The notes under the pieces: generated by a model
What the model was told of the DNA's origin: nothing
What the model saw: only the letters and a program-made list of their open reading frames with translations
Databases searched by the model: none
Position numbers and translations under genes: made by a program
Shown here: positions 1 to 8,803 of the stretch, piece after piece
Layout of the letters: every line of letters starts with the position of its first letter
Numbering within the stretch: position 1 is the first letter of the stretch
Origin: Clostridia bacterium
Lineage (GTDB): Bacteria; Bacillota; Clostridia; Christensenellales; Borkfalkiaceae
Length of the DNA: 35,753 nucleotides
NCBI GenBank assembly: GCA_017624285.1
Contig: JAGANI010000030.1
Location: forward strand, 1-35,753
Reading direction: 5' to 3'

Positions 1-110
1 AAAGACCCGTTTACGGGTAGTAAGTAAAAGGTGCAGGACTGGCAGGTCGTTTAAATACGCACTTGTGCGTAAGCCAGAATAGTTTAGGGCTAATTGCCCG
101 AAAATGAAAA
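1..110 (+). other. Possible 3' end of an unidentified structured RNA
   Basis: No reading frame is supported here. The strand carries three short perfect hairpins in a row: GACCCG/CGGGT near 4-18, ACGCAC/GTGCGT near 57-70, and GGGC/GCCC near 88-99. A rho-independent terminator follows at 112. This spacing looks like the tail of a structured RNA or a long 3' untranslated region that starts outside the window. I could not match it to RNase P RNA, tmRNA, SRP RNA, 5S rRNA or a riboswitch class I know. Confidence 0.25.
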
Positions 111-111
111 A

Positions 112-136
112 CCACCAGCTAGGCTGGTGGATATTT
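112..136. terminator. Bidirectional rho-independent terminator
   Basis: Perfect 8-bp stem CCACCAGC (112-119) and GCTGGTGG (123-130) with a TAG loop. An A-run on the left and a T-rich tract on the right make it work on both strands. It ends the minus-strand MATE gene, whose stop codon lies about 20 bases away, and whatever transcript enters from the left on the plus strand. Confidence 0.8.
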
Positions 137-149
137 ATTTTTTAATAAA

Positions 150-1583
150 TTATATAGCTGGTGCAGGTTGGGTTTTTGAAGCTTCGTTTTTAAACTTTTC
201 TTCTTCAGCTTTAAAGCGCTTTCTCCATCTGCCTTTGCGCCATCTAAAGTAGTATAATATACCACGGGATATTTCATCCACGGCGTATGCAAACCATATA
301 CCTGATATCCCAAGCTTAAAGATTACACCAAAGACGTACGCTAAGCCTACGCTAAATAAAAATACTGCTATAATAGACACTATCGTGGTAAATTTAACGT
401 CTTTTGTAGCGTTAAGACCGTTTTGCCCGATATGGTTCATACCACGTCCAATTTCAACAAATAAGTCGATAATAAATACTGGTACCGAAAGCGCAATAAT
501 TACATCCGACGCGTTAAAGCCAAAACGTAAAATTAGGATACCGATGGGTATACATAGTAGTGAAAGTATGCCGTTTACTAGCATAATTAGGCGTATATTT
601 TGACGGTGCATCATATCTGCTTTATCTAAATCACCCATACCGCAAAGTCTACCTATCATGATAGAGTTTGCAACACCTACGCATGCGCCAAACGTGTATA
701 CGAAGAACACTATTTGTTGTATGTATATCCTTGCTAAGTATGGGTCAGGGCCTAATGATACGCAAATTTTTACCGTCAATACGCTAGAAATCGTATAAGC
801 AAGGTTTGCTATGTTTGCAGGGAAGCCTATACGGAAAATTTCCTTAAACCATTTACGGCTTAACTTAAACGATATGGATATCTTTTTCTTTAATAAAACT
901 AAATATAAAATAATTGCTTCAGCAATTCTTACTATAAGCCTACAAATAATAAAGCCGTCAACGACGTATTCTTTTGCAGGGGAAATAACAAAAAGCATTA
1001 TTGCCGTTAAACCCGTAAGGACTGCAGAAGAAATAAGAGTTGAATACATACCGATTTTTGTATAGCCGTAGCAACGTAATATCGTTAAAAAGCAACCGGT
1101 TATACGAATAACCATCAATACTATCGATTGTTTTTTAAGATAATCCACCGCGTAGGGGAAGGCTTCGGCGTATTCGGCAGTGTTATAACCCATAAAACTG
1201 ATTATAGGCTCTGCAAAAAACGATACTATTGAATTTAAAAATATTGAAAATAGAAAATTGGCGTAAATTGCCGTACCTACTATTTTAGCGGAGTCTTTTT
1301 GGTTGCCCCGTCCAAGGTTTATAGATAGTACGATATTTAGCCCTACCGTAACCACCGTTGATAAAGTCGTTATCGGTGCTGCTGCTGAAACGGCAATATT
1401 CATAGGAGAAACAAAAAAGCCGTCCATAAAATTAGATGATAGTATCGTTTGTATCATCGCAATTAAATGAGCGCCTATGTTTTCTAAAAATATTGGGATT
1501 GCCAGTCCAAAAATGGACAGTTTTGTCGTAGGTGTGTTGATTACCATCAAGTTCTTATCTAAAAACTTCGACAAACGTTTCAT
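150..1583 (-). CDS. MATE-family multidrug/cation efflux transporter
   Basis: A 477-residue, strongly hydrophobic protein with about twelve predicted membrane helices. It shows the MATE layout of two six-helix halves, with the first half opening FGLAIPIFLEN and a GLNIVLSINLGRGN segment near residue 85. MATE proteins export drugs or metabolites in exchange for Na+ or H+; the substrate here cannot be read from sequence. The start is well placed, with AAGGAG six bases upstream. The C-terminal tail is charged and cytoplasmic (lysine/glutamate rich, about residues 445-477). It is monocistronic, with its own promoter at 1642-1670 and terminator at 112-136. Family assignment is firm, physiological role unknown. 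Confidence 0.88.
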   Translation of the reverse strand: MKRLSKFLDKNLMVINTPTTKLSIFGLAIPIFLENIGAHLIAMIQTILSSNFMDGFFVSPMNIAVSAAAPITTLSTVVTVGLNIVLSINLGRGNQKDSAKIVGTAIYANFLFSIFLNSIVSFFAEPIISFMGYNTAEYAEAFPYAVDYLKKQSIVLMVIRITGCFLTILRCYGYTKIGMYSTLISSAVLTGLTAIMLFVISPAKEYVVDGFIICRLIVRIAEAIILYLVLLKKKISISFKLSRKWFKEIFRIGFPANIANLAYTISSVLTVKICVSLGPDPYLARIYIQQIVFFVYTFGACVGVANSIMIGRLCGMGDLDKADMMHRQNIRLIMLVNGILSLLCIPIGILILRFGFNASDVIIALSVPVFIIDLFVEIGRGMNHIGQNGLNATKDVKFTTIVSIIAVFLFSVGLAYVFGVIFKLGISGIWFAYAVDEISRGILYYFRWRKGRWRKRFKAEEEKFKNEASKTQPAPAI

Positions 1584-1641
1584 CTTAAATCTCCTTATAC
1601 GCTAAAAGCGTTTTGCGGGTTAAAGATTTTTTGTTTACTTA

Positions 1642-1670
1642 ATTTTAGTCCTATAAACCCCCTTAGTCAA
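1642..1670 (-). promoter_or_regulatory. Sigma-A promoter for the MATE gene
   Basis: On the minus strand TTGACT (1670-1665) and TAAAAT (1647-1642) are separated by exactly 17 bases, upstream of the MATE start codon at 1583. Five of six bases match the consensus in each box. Confidence 0.6.
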
Positions 1671-1748
1671 GTGCTTTTTAAATTTTTTTTAAAATTTTTT
1701 TTGTCAATAAAAAAAGACTAAAATCGTCAAAAAAAATCAAATGATATT

Positions 1749-1777
1749 AAAAAAGCGAACGTTTATAACGCTCGCTT
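1749..1777 (-). terminator. Terminator of the SulP gene
   Basis: On the minus strand an AAGCGA...TCGCTT stem continuing into CGTT/AACG, with one mismatch, is followed by a run of six T. It begins about ten bases after the SulP stop codon. Confidence 0.7.
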
Positions 1778-1786
1778 AAATATTAG

Positions 1787-3145
1787 TTAAATATCACTTT
1801 CGTTTACTGTTTTAGTAGATTTTTTATCAGCATCGCCCATAGGTTGGTTTTTAAGTTTACGTTTGTTTATTATAAACTTAACTAATACTATTAAATAGTG
1901 TATAACCATACCAACTGCTATTGCTTTAACTAAGTCAAACACTACCGTTAAAACAAAGGTTACCACTAATACTAAGATGTCTGCCCAGTTTTTTTGTTTT
2001 ATTACGTGTAAAAACTCACGCCACTCGCTCATATTATAAGCAACTATAAAAAGTATTGCTGCAATTATCGGCATCGGTATAAGTGAAGCGTACGGCATTA
2101 AAAGTATTAAAACTAAAAACAGCACTATTGCATGCGTTATACCTGATATGGGTGAGCGCCCACCGTTACGTACGTTTGCAGCAGTCCTTGCAATAGCGCC
2201 CGTTGCGGGTATACCACCAAATAAACCTGCGCCGATATTACCTAAGCCTTGTGCGATAAGTTCAGTATTAGGGTTATGCTTATCATCAATCATTTTATCG
2301 GAAACAACACAGCTTAGTAAACTTTCTATACCAGCAAGTAACGCACTCGTAAAAGCGCTGGGTAATAAATGTAAAACTTTATCAAAAGTTAAATCCTTAA
2401 ACGGAAAAGAAAATTTAGGTAAGGAAGAATCTATCGTGTAAAGCGTACCTATCGTGTTAACCTTATCTAAAAAGAATACCACAATTGCGCCAACTAATAC
2501 CGCTATAAGTGAGCCGGGTATTTTTGCCATAATCTTAAACGGTTTTGCTTTTAATTTATTTAGCATTGGCCAAAGTATCAAAATAATTAAACCTATGACG
2601 CCAACTAATACCGCCCATAAATTTATGGTAGAAAAATGCTCTATTACTAATGCTAACTTTTCAGGCGTTTCTATTGCGTTAGTGCCAGCAGGGTAGGTAA
2701 GTCCTAAAAAATCTTTAAGCTGACCAACTAATAACGTTACTGCTATACCTGAAGTAAAACCTATCGTGATGGTTTTAGGTATAAATTTAATAAGCGTACC
2801 CACACGGCATAAGCCCATAATAATAAGTATTAAGCCTGCCATAACGGTTGCAATAATAAGCCCGTCCATACCGTCGGATAAAATTATGCCTGCAACTATT
2901 GTTGCAAAAGCGGCTGTCGGGCCAGAAATATTAACCTTACTACCACCAAAAAGTGAAATTATAAACCCAGCAATAATTGCTGTGTAAAGCCCTGTAACGG
3001 GGGCTGCGCCGGACGCTATTGCAAGTGCTATTGATAGTGGTAAGGCGATAATAGCAACTATAATACCCGCTACTATATCGGATAAAATCTGTTTAGGTTT
3101 ATAGCCTTTTAAACTATTAAAAATTTTAGGTTCAAAAACTTTCAT
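1787..3145 (-). CDS. SulP-family anion transporter lacking the STAS domain
   Basis: A 452-residue membrane protein with the SulP/SLC26 core. Residues about 20-60 hold the conserved first helices (DIVAGIIVAIIALPLSIALA), and GGSKVNISGPTAAF near 68-81 matches the conserved substrate-site region of the family. SulP proteins move sulfate, bicarbonate or dicarboxylates. Most bacterial members are about 550 residues and end in a cytoplasmic STAS domain. This one stops about 30 polar residues after the last helix, and a terminator follows directly, so there is no broken STAS remnant downstream. The start codon has a good GGGAG site. It is monocistronic with its own promoter (3170-3198). Sulfate transport is only one possibility; a carboxylate or bicarbonate substrate would fit this fermentative context equally well. 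Confidence 0.85.
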   Translation of the reverse strand: MKVFEPKIFNSLKGYKPKQILSDIVAGIIVAIIALPLSIALAIASGAAPVTGLYTAIIAGFIISLFGGSKVNISGPTAAFATIVAGIILSDGMDGLIIATVMAGLILIIMGLCRVGTLIKFIPKTITIGFTSGIAVTLLVGQLKDFLGLTYPAGTNAIETPEKLALVIEHFSTINLWAVLVGVIGLIILILWPMLNKLKAKPFKIMAKIPGSLIAVLVGAIVVFFLDKVNTIGTLYTIDSSLPKFSFPFKDLTFDKVLHLLPSAFTSALLAGIESLLSCVVSDKMIDDKHNPNTELIAQGLGNIGAGLFGGIPATGAIARTAANVRNGGRSPISGITHAIVLFLVLILLMPYASLIPMPIIAAILFIVAYNMSEWREFLHVIKQKNWADILVLVVTFVLTVVFDLVKAIAVGMVIHYLIVLVKFIINKRKLKNQPMGDADKKSTKTVNESDI

Positions 3146-3169
3146 GCTTAACTCCCTTTTATAAAAATA

Positions 3170-3198
3170 ATTGTACTACAAATATTAAATCTTATCAA
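3170..3198 (-). promoter_or_regulatory. Sigma-A promoter for the SulP gene
   Basis: Minus-strand TTGATA (3198-3193), 17-base spacer, TACAAT (3175-3170), about 25 bases upstream of the start codon at 3145. Confidence 0.6.
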
Positions 3199-3293
3199 GG
3201 AAAACTAACGTATTAAAAAAAATAATTTTATTATAAATTTTATTTAACCCAGTAACGGGGTGTAATTTTTAAGTGTTTTAATCATAGTGTTGT

Positions 3294-3325
3294 AAAAAAA
3301 AGGACAAGACGTAAATCTTGTCCTT
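3294..3325 (-). terminator. Terminator of the rhamnosidase gene
   Basis: Perfect 10-bp stem AAGGACAAGA/TCTTGTCCTT (3300-3309 and 3316-3325) with a 6-base loop, followed on the minus strand by a run of seven T. It lies immediately after the rhamnosidase stop codon. Confidence 0.85.
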
Positions 3326-3330
3326 AAAAA

Positions 3331-5565
3331 TTATTCTTTTACGTAAACAATAGTATTTACGCCAGTTGTTAACGAGTTTGGTGATAAAATTTTATACCCG
3401 TCAGGCTTAATAAGGTTTGCTTTTACGCCGTCGGGGACGGTAACGGTGGCTAAAATTTTATCGTTATCGCGTTTATATTCAACCATAAATTTACCAGTCT
3501 TAAATTTAAAATAAGCACGTACGTACCCCACCGTTTTTGCAAAATCGGGCTTAAAATCAACGGTAAAAGGCTCGTTAATTTTAATACCTGCTAAGTTACG
3601 ATAGAAAAACGCCGATATATCTCCCCAAAAATGGTGGTTGGCTGATGCAATACCCTCTGGTATACGCGTTAAGTTATCAAGCGTCATATCATCAAATAGT
3701 GGCCACTTTTCTAAAAGCGTAGTGCTACCTACTTTAATATGAGTGTAGTAACTTGGGTAACTATCTTGCGTTATTAATTTAACGGCTAAGTCGCAAAAGC
3801 CGTTATCGCCAAGCGCCCTAAATAACGTACGGCTACCTAATACGCCTATATCCATATGGTTGCTTGATTTAAATACAAAATCTTTTAGCCTGCTTACAGA
3901 GTGTTCAATATCTTTTTTATCAACTATGTTATAATGTATCGCCATTGATTGCGCCGTTTGCGATTCACACCAAACGGTTTTACCTTCCCAAGCAAGATGT
4001 TTTCTAAAAGCATCTTTAATTTCTTCACCAAGGCGTTTAGCGTATTCTTCACCTTCGGTGTAACCTATCGCTTTAAAACAACCCACGGCGTTATCGCATA
4101 TAGCTTTACACGTTGCAGTATCGCTATACTCTAAAGGTGTATCTTTATTTATAGGCAACCAATCGTGAAGCCCGTAGTGTAATAAGCCCCTTTCGTCGCG
4201 ATTACCGTCCATATATTTTAAGTACTTCATCATATACGGTTTGCCGTATTCGATAATCTCGGTATCGCCAGTATAAACGTATATGCGGTAGGGAAGTTCA
4301 AACAAAACGTTATCCCACGCAGGGCCGTTGCCCCAAGCAAAGCCCCAGTCGTTAGTTGGTACTATGCCAGGGAGTGTGCCTTGCTCGTTTTGCGCCTTAC
4401 AAATATTTTTAATCCACTCCTTAAGCGGGGAAGCGCAATTAAAGTTTAATAAAAACTGTTCGGCAGATAACGCCGCGTCGCCAGTCCAACCGTTTTTTTC
4501 TCTTTGCGGGCAATCGGTCGGGAAGTGGTAAAAGTTAGATCTATCCGACCTTAAAATCATTTCTTGCAAGATGTTTATAACTTGGTTGTCGCAATAAAAC
4601 TCACCATTAACTTCTTTTAAGGTTGATAGTTCGATATAAGTAAGGTCTAAAGAGTTTGCCTCGTCGTCGGTTAGGTTAAATATTTCTATAAAACGCATAC
4701 CTTTATAACTAAAGCGTGGTTCAAACTCGTCTAGGTTGCCACTAAGCGTCAACCAGTCGCATTGTACGTAATCTTTTTTGTAAGCAGAAACGCAACTAAT
4801 TTTTTCGTCGTCTACATGACCGTTAAGTATAATTTCACCACACTGAAGTTTAATAGTTTTACCCTTTTCGCCTTTAATTTTAAGGTTGTAAGTGCCTGCG
4901 CTATCCACGCCAAAGTCGTAAATAAAACTGTTTTCAGTCTTAATAACTTTTACGGGTTTACGGTAAGAGTACGGAAGTATCGGCTGTATGGGGGTTAAAA
5001 CTTTTTCGCCGATAGGGGAGACAACCAAAATAACTGGTTTAAAATTATCGTCGCAAAAACCGATATCGTTCCAACCCGCTTTAACTAGGTTTGCGTCGAT
5101 ATGTTCGCCACGGTGGAAGTCGTCAAATATAATTTCGCTATCGTCGCATTTAAATTGCGTAGCGTCAAAAAGTAAAACGTTGTCCGCTTCGACACTTATT
5201 GCAAATTTAGGCGCGCTTACCCACGGCGCTTTATCAAAATCCCAAGTCGGTACGGTAGAATTTATAAATCCGTTACCTAAGGTAACGCCGATGACGTTTT
5301 CGCCAACGTTTAACTTATCGGTTAAGTCGTAATTATCGTAATAAATAAAGTGGGTAGGGTTTGCGCGATATGGGGATAGATACCCCTTAGTTACCCTTTT
5401 ACCATTTATAAAAAGTTCGTAAATACCTAAGCCGGCAATGGTTACTTCAAACTTATTAGGAAGCTTATTTAAACAAAAATTTTTTCTAAAAAGCGGTGCG
5501 CTCACGGGGTTTTTGATAGTATTAAAACGTGTTGTTGCAGAAACAAATTTATCACTAAAAAGCAT
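3331..5565 (-). CDS. Alpha-L-rhamnosidase, glycoside hydrolase family 78, cytoplasmic
   Basis: A 744-residue enzyme expected to release L-rhamnose from plant glycosides, pectin fragments or bacterial polysaccharides. The N-terminal beta-sandwich is recognisable (FRKNF start, then ELFINGKRV and LGNGF within about the first 120 residues). The (alpha/alpha)6 barrel carries the GH78 signature DCPQREKNGWTGD, in which the spaced Asp and Glu are the conserved acidic pair. The later TTLLEKW segment holds the second conserved Glu. There is no signal peptide, so it probably acts on imported oligosaccharides. I place the start at 5565, where GAGGT lies six bases upstream. The longer frame reaching 5631 has no ribosome site and adds 22 residues outside the fold. 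No sugar transporter or other rhamnose gene is next to it. At 744 residues it is shorter than many GH78 enzymes (about 900). Confidence 0.88.
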   Translation of the reverse strand: MLFSDKFVSATTRFNTIKNPVSAPLFRKNFCLNKLPNKFEVTIAGLGIYELFINGKRVTKGYLSPYRANPTHFIYYDNYDLTDKLNVGENVIGVTLGNGFINSTVPTWDFDKAPWVSAPKFAISVEADNVLLFDATQFKCDDSEIIFDDFHRGEHIDANLVKAGWNDIGFCDDNFKPVILVVSPIGEKVLTPIQPILPYSYRKPVKVIKTENSFIYDFGVDSAGTYNLKIKGEKGKTIKLQCGEIILNGHVDDEKISCVSAYKKDYVQCDWLTLSGNLDEFEPRFSYKGMRFIEIFNLTDDEANSLDLTYIELSTLKEVNGEFYCDNQVINILQEMILRSDRSNFYHFPTDCPQREKNGWTGDAALSAEQFLLNFNCASPLKEWIKNICKAQNEQGTLPGIVPTNDWGFAWGNGPAWDNVLFELPYRIYVYTGDTEIIEYGKPYMMKYLKYMDGNRDERGLLHYGLHDWLPINKDTPLEYSDTATCKAICDNAVGCFKAIGYTEGEEYAKRLGEEIKDAFRKHLAWEGKTVWCESQTAQSMAIHYNIVDKKDIEHSVSRLKDFVFKSSNHMDIGVLGSRTLFRALGDNGFCDLAVKLITQDSYPSYYTHIKVGSTTLLEKWPLFDDMTLDNLTRIPEGIASANHHFWGDISAFFYRNLAGIKINEPFTVDFKPDFAKTVGYVRAYFKFKTGKFMVEYKRDNDKILATVTVPDGVKANLIKPDGYKILSPNSLTTGVNTIVYVKE

Positions 5566-5757
5566 ATTAACCTCACAAAAATAGTTTTCATTTAAATTAT
5601 ATATCCAAAACGAGTTTATTTCAAGGGGCATTTTAGCGATTTTATATTATAAACACATAGTTTTTTGCGATTTTTGGCTAAGTTTTTTGTGGAATTTTGC
5701 GTATACGCGTGCAAGCGCGTTTTTTATTTAAAAGTGTAAAAAATAATACGAAATTTA

Positions 5758-5786
5758 TTGACAAAAATTTTTAAGAAGTGTACAAT
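5758..5786 (+). promoter_or_regulatory. Sigma-A promoter of the rex-fumC-hdr-flox-frd operon
   Basis: TTGACA (5758-5763), a 17-base spacer and TACAAT (5781-5786): perfect -35, one mismatch in the -10. The leader to the rex start is about 70 bases. The 31-base core matches the promoter of the second redox operon (18549-18579) at 24 of 31 positions. Confidence 0.8.
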
Positions 5787-5825
5787 AGTGAATAGATAAA
5801 TATATATCGATAAAAAATGAACGAT

Positions 5826-5850
5826 AATTCATACCAAATAGGTGGGAATT
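5826..5850 (+). promoter_or_regulatory. Hairpin in the rex leader, just upstream of the ribosome site
   Basis: AATTC (5826-5830) pairs with GAATT (5846-5850) and ACC (5833-5835) with GGT (5841-5843) around an AAATA loop, with one T-G wobble and one mismatch between the two helices. It ends eight bases before the GAGGTGAG ribosome site. It could be an operator or an RNA element that tunes rex translation. Function unproven. Confidence 0.35.
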
Positions 5851-5865
5851 GTATAGAGGTGAGAG

Positions 5866-6515
5866 ATGGCGAAACCTGAGCAAACAATTTCTAACGCAAC
5901 GTTAAAAAGGTTGCCAAAATATTTAAGATTTTTAAAGGCGCTTTACTTAGATGGGGAGGAGTTTGTTTCATCCGTTACAATCGCTAACGGGTTAGAACTT
6001 AACTCCGTACAAGTAAAAAAGGATATAGCGCTTGTTTCTACCGTAGAAGGCAAACCCAAAGTCGGGTTTGAGCTTAAGCGTTTAATTGACGATTTGGAAG
6101 ATTTTTAGGTCTTAACAACTCGCAAAAAGCCATTTTAGTCGGTGTTGGTAAACTTGGTACGGCGCTTTTATCTTATAAAGGTTTTTCAAAATACGGTTTA
6201 AAAATTACCGCAGGTTTCGACGTTAGTGAAGATATAGTCGGCAAGGTAGTAGCCGGTACTAAAGTTTATCACGAATCCGAAATGGCGGATTATTTAAAAA
6301 AGAACAAAGTCAAAATGGCTATACTCGCCGTCCAAACGTCGGTAGCGCAAGCCGTTTGCGATAAATTAGTTAAAGACGGTATTTTGGCAATATTAAACTT
6401 TTCACCAGTACCACTTAAAGTGAGTGAAGGCGTTGCCGTGCAAGACGTTGATATTGCAGCGTCGCTGGCGATACTTTCAACTAAGTTAAAGGTAATACTC
6501 GACGGTAAAAACTAA
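5866..6515 (+). pseudogene. rex: Redox-sensing repressor Rex, interrupted by a 1-base deletion
   Basis: Rex is a dimeric repressor that leaves its operators when NADH/NAD+ rises. It usually controls fermentation, hydrogenase and NADH-reoxidation genes. Frame 1 (5866-6108, 80 residues) is the complete winged-helix DNA-binding domain, starting after a strong GAGGTGAG site, and stops at a TAG in the run TTTTT-AG. The other frame, open from 6105 to 6515, continues exactly where Rex should (LGLNN, then the NADH-binding Rossmann motif GVGKLG, and a C-terminal domain-swap helix ending near KVILDGKN). One added T at 6102-6106 would give a normal 216-residue Rex. So the gene is either a real frameshift mutant or a homopolymer error. 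As written, the product binds DNA but cannot sense NADH. The next gene, fumC, follows after 54 bases, so rex is probably the first gene of the redox operon. Confidence 0.85.
6102..6108 (+). other. Frameshift site in rex (T homopolymer and TAG stop)
   Basis: Five T residues (6102-6106) run into the premature TAG (6106-6108). A sixth T would restore the conserved DFLGL junction between the winged helix and the Rossmann domain. Confidence 0.85.
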
Positions 6516-6569
6516 AAAACGTCGGTCTACACAAATATAATAAAAAGCACAATATAAGGAGTTTTACAA

Positions 6570-7946
6570 ATGGAATATCGTATTGAAAAAGATTCAATGG
6601 GTGAAATGCAAGTCCCCGCAGATAGATACTGGGCTGCACAAACACAAAGGAGTTTTCAAAACTTTAAAATCGGTGGCGAAGTTATGCCGCGTGAAATTAC
6701 TAAGGCTTTCGGTATCTTAAAAAAGGCTGCCGCTATGGCTAACAACGCTTTAGGTAAACTTTCTGACGAAAAGTTAGATTTTATCTCTAAAGCTTGCGAC
6801 GAAGTTGCTTCTGGTAGTTTAAACGACCATTTTCCACTCGTAGTATGGCAAACTGGTTCTGGCACGCAATCTAATATGAACGCTAACGAAGTTATCGCTA
6901 ACCGTGGTAACGAGCTTGCTGGTAAAAAACTTTTACACCCCAACGACGATATCAATATGTCGCAAAGTTCTAACGATACTTTCCCGACGGCTATGCATAT
7001 CGCCGCAGTTTGCTCTATTGAAGATAATTTAATCCCTTCAATCGACCTTTTAATTTCTACCTTTGATAGATTAGAAAAAGAAAATAAAGGCATCGTTAAG
7101 TCTGGTAGGACGCACCTTCAAGACGCTGTTCCGATTTCCTTTGCGCAAGAAATTTCTGGTTGGAAGCAAATGCTTATCGAAACTAAGGATATGATTTTAA
7201 CTTCTATCCCCAAATTATCACAATTAGCGCTCGGTGGTACTGCAGTTGGTACGGGCTTAAACGCACCCAAGGGCTTTGACGAAAAGGTTGCATCTTTCTG
7301 TTCGGAAATCACCGGCAAAAACTTCGTAACCGCGCCTAATAAGTTCCACGCATTGACTGCTAAAGACGCGCTTGTATTTACCCACGGCGCAATTAAAGCA
7401 CTCGCTTGCAATTTAATGAAGATCGCTAACGACGTTCGTTGGTTAGCGTCAGGTCCTCGTTGTGGTTTAGGGGAAATACGTATTCCTGAAAACGAACCAG
7501 GTAGTTCTATTATGCCAGGTAAGGTTAACCCCACTCAATGTGAATCTTTAACGATGGTTGCAGTACAGGTTATGGCAAACGACGTTGCTGTTACTATGGC
7601 GGCTTCGCAAGGTAATTTTGAACTTAACGTATTTATGCCGGTAATAATTTACAACTTCTTACAATCAGTAAAACTTTTAGCAGACGGTATTAGGTCGTTT
7701 AACGATAACTGTGCTATCGGTATAGTTGCTGATAAAGATAAGATGAACCATAACTTACACAACTCTTTAATGCTTGTTACGGCACTTAACCCATATATCG
7801 GTTACGATAACGCTGCAAAAACTTCTAAACTTGCTTATAAAGAAAATATTTCCTTAAAAGAAGCTTGCGTTAAACTTGGTTTTTTAACTGCTGAAAAGTT
7901 TGACGAAGTATTCCATCCCGAAGAAATGGCTAAGGAAGAAGAATAA
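6570..7946 (+). CDS. fumC: Class II fumarate hydratase (fumarase C)
   Basis: A 458-residue, oxygen-stable, iron-free fumarase interconverting L-malate and fumarate. It opens with the family pattern [18 protein letters not shown], has the substrate-site segments [13 protein letters not shown] and [11 protein letters not shown], and carries the signature [13 protein letters not shown] near residue 311, which holds the catalytic serine of the mobile loop. The length is normal for the family. A good AAGGAG site precedes the start. It lies between rex and hdrB on the same strand, with only a TTACGGC hairpin and no terminator before hdrB. It would therefore supply fumarate, as the electron acceptor, to the reductase encoded by the genes that follow. 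In a fermenter this is the malate-to-fumarate step of succinate formation. Confidence 0.95.
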   Translation: MEYRIEKDSMGEMQVPADRYWAAQTQRSFQNFKIGGEVMPREITKAFGILKKAAAMANNALGKLSDEKLDFISKACDEVASGSLNDHFPLVVWQTGSGTQSNMNANEVIANRGNELAGKKLLHPNDDINMSQSSNDTFPTAMHIAAVCSIEDNLIPSIDLLISTFDRLEKENKGIVKSGRTHLQDAVPISFAQEISGWKQMLIETKDMILTSIPKLSQLALGGTAVGTGLNAPKGFDEKVASFCSEITGKNFVTAPNKFHALTAKDALVFTHGAIKALACNLMKIANDVRWLASGPRCGLGEIRIPENEPGSSIMPGKVNPTQCESLTMVAVQVMANDVAVTMAASQGNFELNVFMPVIIYNFLQSVKLLADGIRSFNDNCAIGIVADKDKMNHNLHNSLMLVTALNPYIGYDNAAKTSKLAYKENISLKEACVKLGFLTAEKFDEVFHPEEMAKEEE

Positions 7947-7969
7947 CATTTATTAAAATTGCATTAACT

Positions 7970-7986
7970 TACGGCTTTGCCGTAAA
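7970..7986 (+). repeat. Intercistronic hairpin repeat, copy 1 (fumC/hdrB)
   Basis: Perfect inverted repeat TTACGGC-TTT-GCCGTAA, with no T-run after it, so it is not a terminator. The same 17-base element recurs at 20070 and 22378, each time between functional modules. Confidence 0.75.
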
Positions 7987-8012
7987 GTAGACTTTTATAT
8001 AAAGGTGATATT

Positions 8013-8792
8013 ATGAATTTTACTTATTATCCCGGTTGTACGCTTAAAGCAAAGGGCAAAGACCTTGATATCTACGCTAGAAAATGCGCGGAAGTTTTAG
8101 GCGTTACTATGGACGAAATCAAAGATTGGCAATGTTGTGGTGGTTGTTATACGACTTCTCAGGACGAAATCGCTACAAAACTTGCTTCGGTAAGGGCTTT
8201 AGTAGAAGCAAAAAACAATAATACAGAGTTACTTACTTTATGTTCAGCCTGCCACAACGTTATTAAACGCGTTAACAACGATATGGCTACTAACGATTAC
8301 TTTAATTTTAGGGTAAATAACTACCTTAAATTAGACCAACCCTATAATGGTGAAGCCACCGTTATACATTATTTAGAGATGTTACGTGATAAGGTTGGTT
8401 TTGACAAGATTAAAGAAAAGGTAGTTAATCCTTTAACGGGCAAAAAGATAGGCGCATATTACGGTTGTTTACTTTTAAGACCAAGTAGCGTTATGGCTTT
8501 TGACAATCCCGAAAACCCAACTATTTTAGAAGATTTTATCAAAGCAATCGGCGCAACGCCAGTTATCTATCAAATGCGTAACGAGTGTTGTGGCGCGTAC
8601 TGCACTTTAGAAGATAAAGCTATACCCAAAAAGCGTTCTGATAAGATTATCGAAAACGCTTTATCTAAGGGTGCGGAGTGTTTAATTACCGCTTGTCCGT
8701 TATGTTTATACAACTTAAAAGTTAACGGTGGCGATAAAATCCCCGTATATTATTTTACTGAACTTTTAGCCGAAGCCTTAGGCGTTAAGTAG
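8013..8792 (+). CDS. hdrB: Heterodisulfide reductase subunit B-like protein (two CCG domains)
   Basis: A 259-residue soluble HdrB-type protein. Both cysteine-rich CCG motifs are complete: C9, C41-C42, C77/C80, and C152, C192-C193, C228/C231. The spacings of 31 and 34, then 39 and 34 residues, match the CX31-39CCX34-36CXXC pattern that binds the two noncubane [4Fe-4S] clusters in methanogen HdrB. In methanogens these clusters reduce the CoM-S-S-CoB disulfide. A bacterium has no such substrate, so here the protein may pass electrons to the fumarate reductase subunits encoded later in the operon or act on another disulfide. It is the first gene of the Hdr block, with an AAGGTGAT ribosome site. 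Its stop codon sits inside the ribosome site of hdrC. Confidence 0.9.
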   Translation: MNFTYYPGCTLKAKGKDLDIYARKCAEVLGVTMDEIKDWQCCGGCYTTSQDEIATKLASVRALVEAKNNNTELLTLCSACHNVIKRVNNDMATNDYFNFRVNNYLKLDQPYNGEATVIHYLEMLRDKVGFDKIKEKVVNPLTGKKIGAYYGCLLLRPSSVMAFDNPENPTILEDFIKAIGATPVIYQMRNECCGAYCTLEDKAIPKKRSDKIIENALSKGAECLITACPLCLYNLKVNGGDKIPVYYFTELLAEALGVK

Positions 8793-8803
8793 GAGTGTGT
8801 TAT

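Noticed and set aside
6095..6110. Programmed -1 frameshifting in rex
   Set aside because: Only P-site slippage on TTT is possible; there is no true X-XXY-YYZ heptamer in frame, no downstream stem, and Rex is not known to be frameshifted. A lost T in a homopolymer is simpler.
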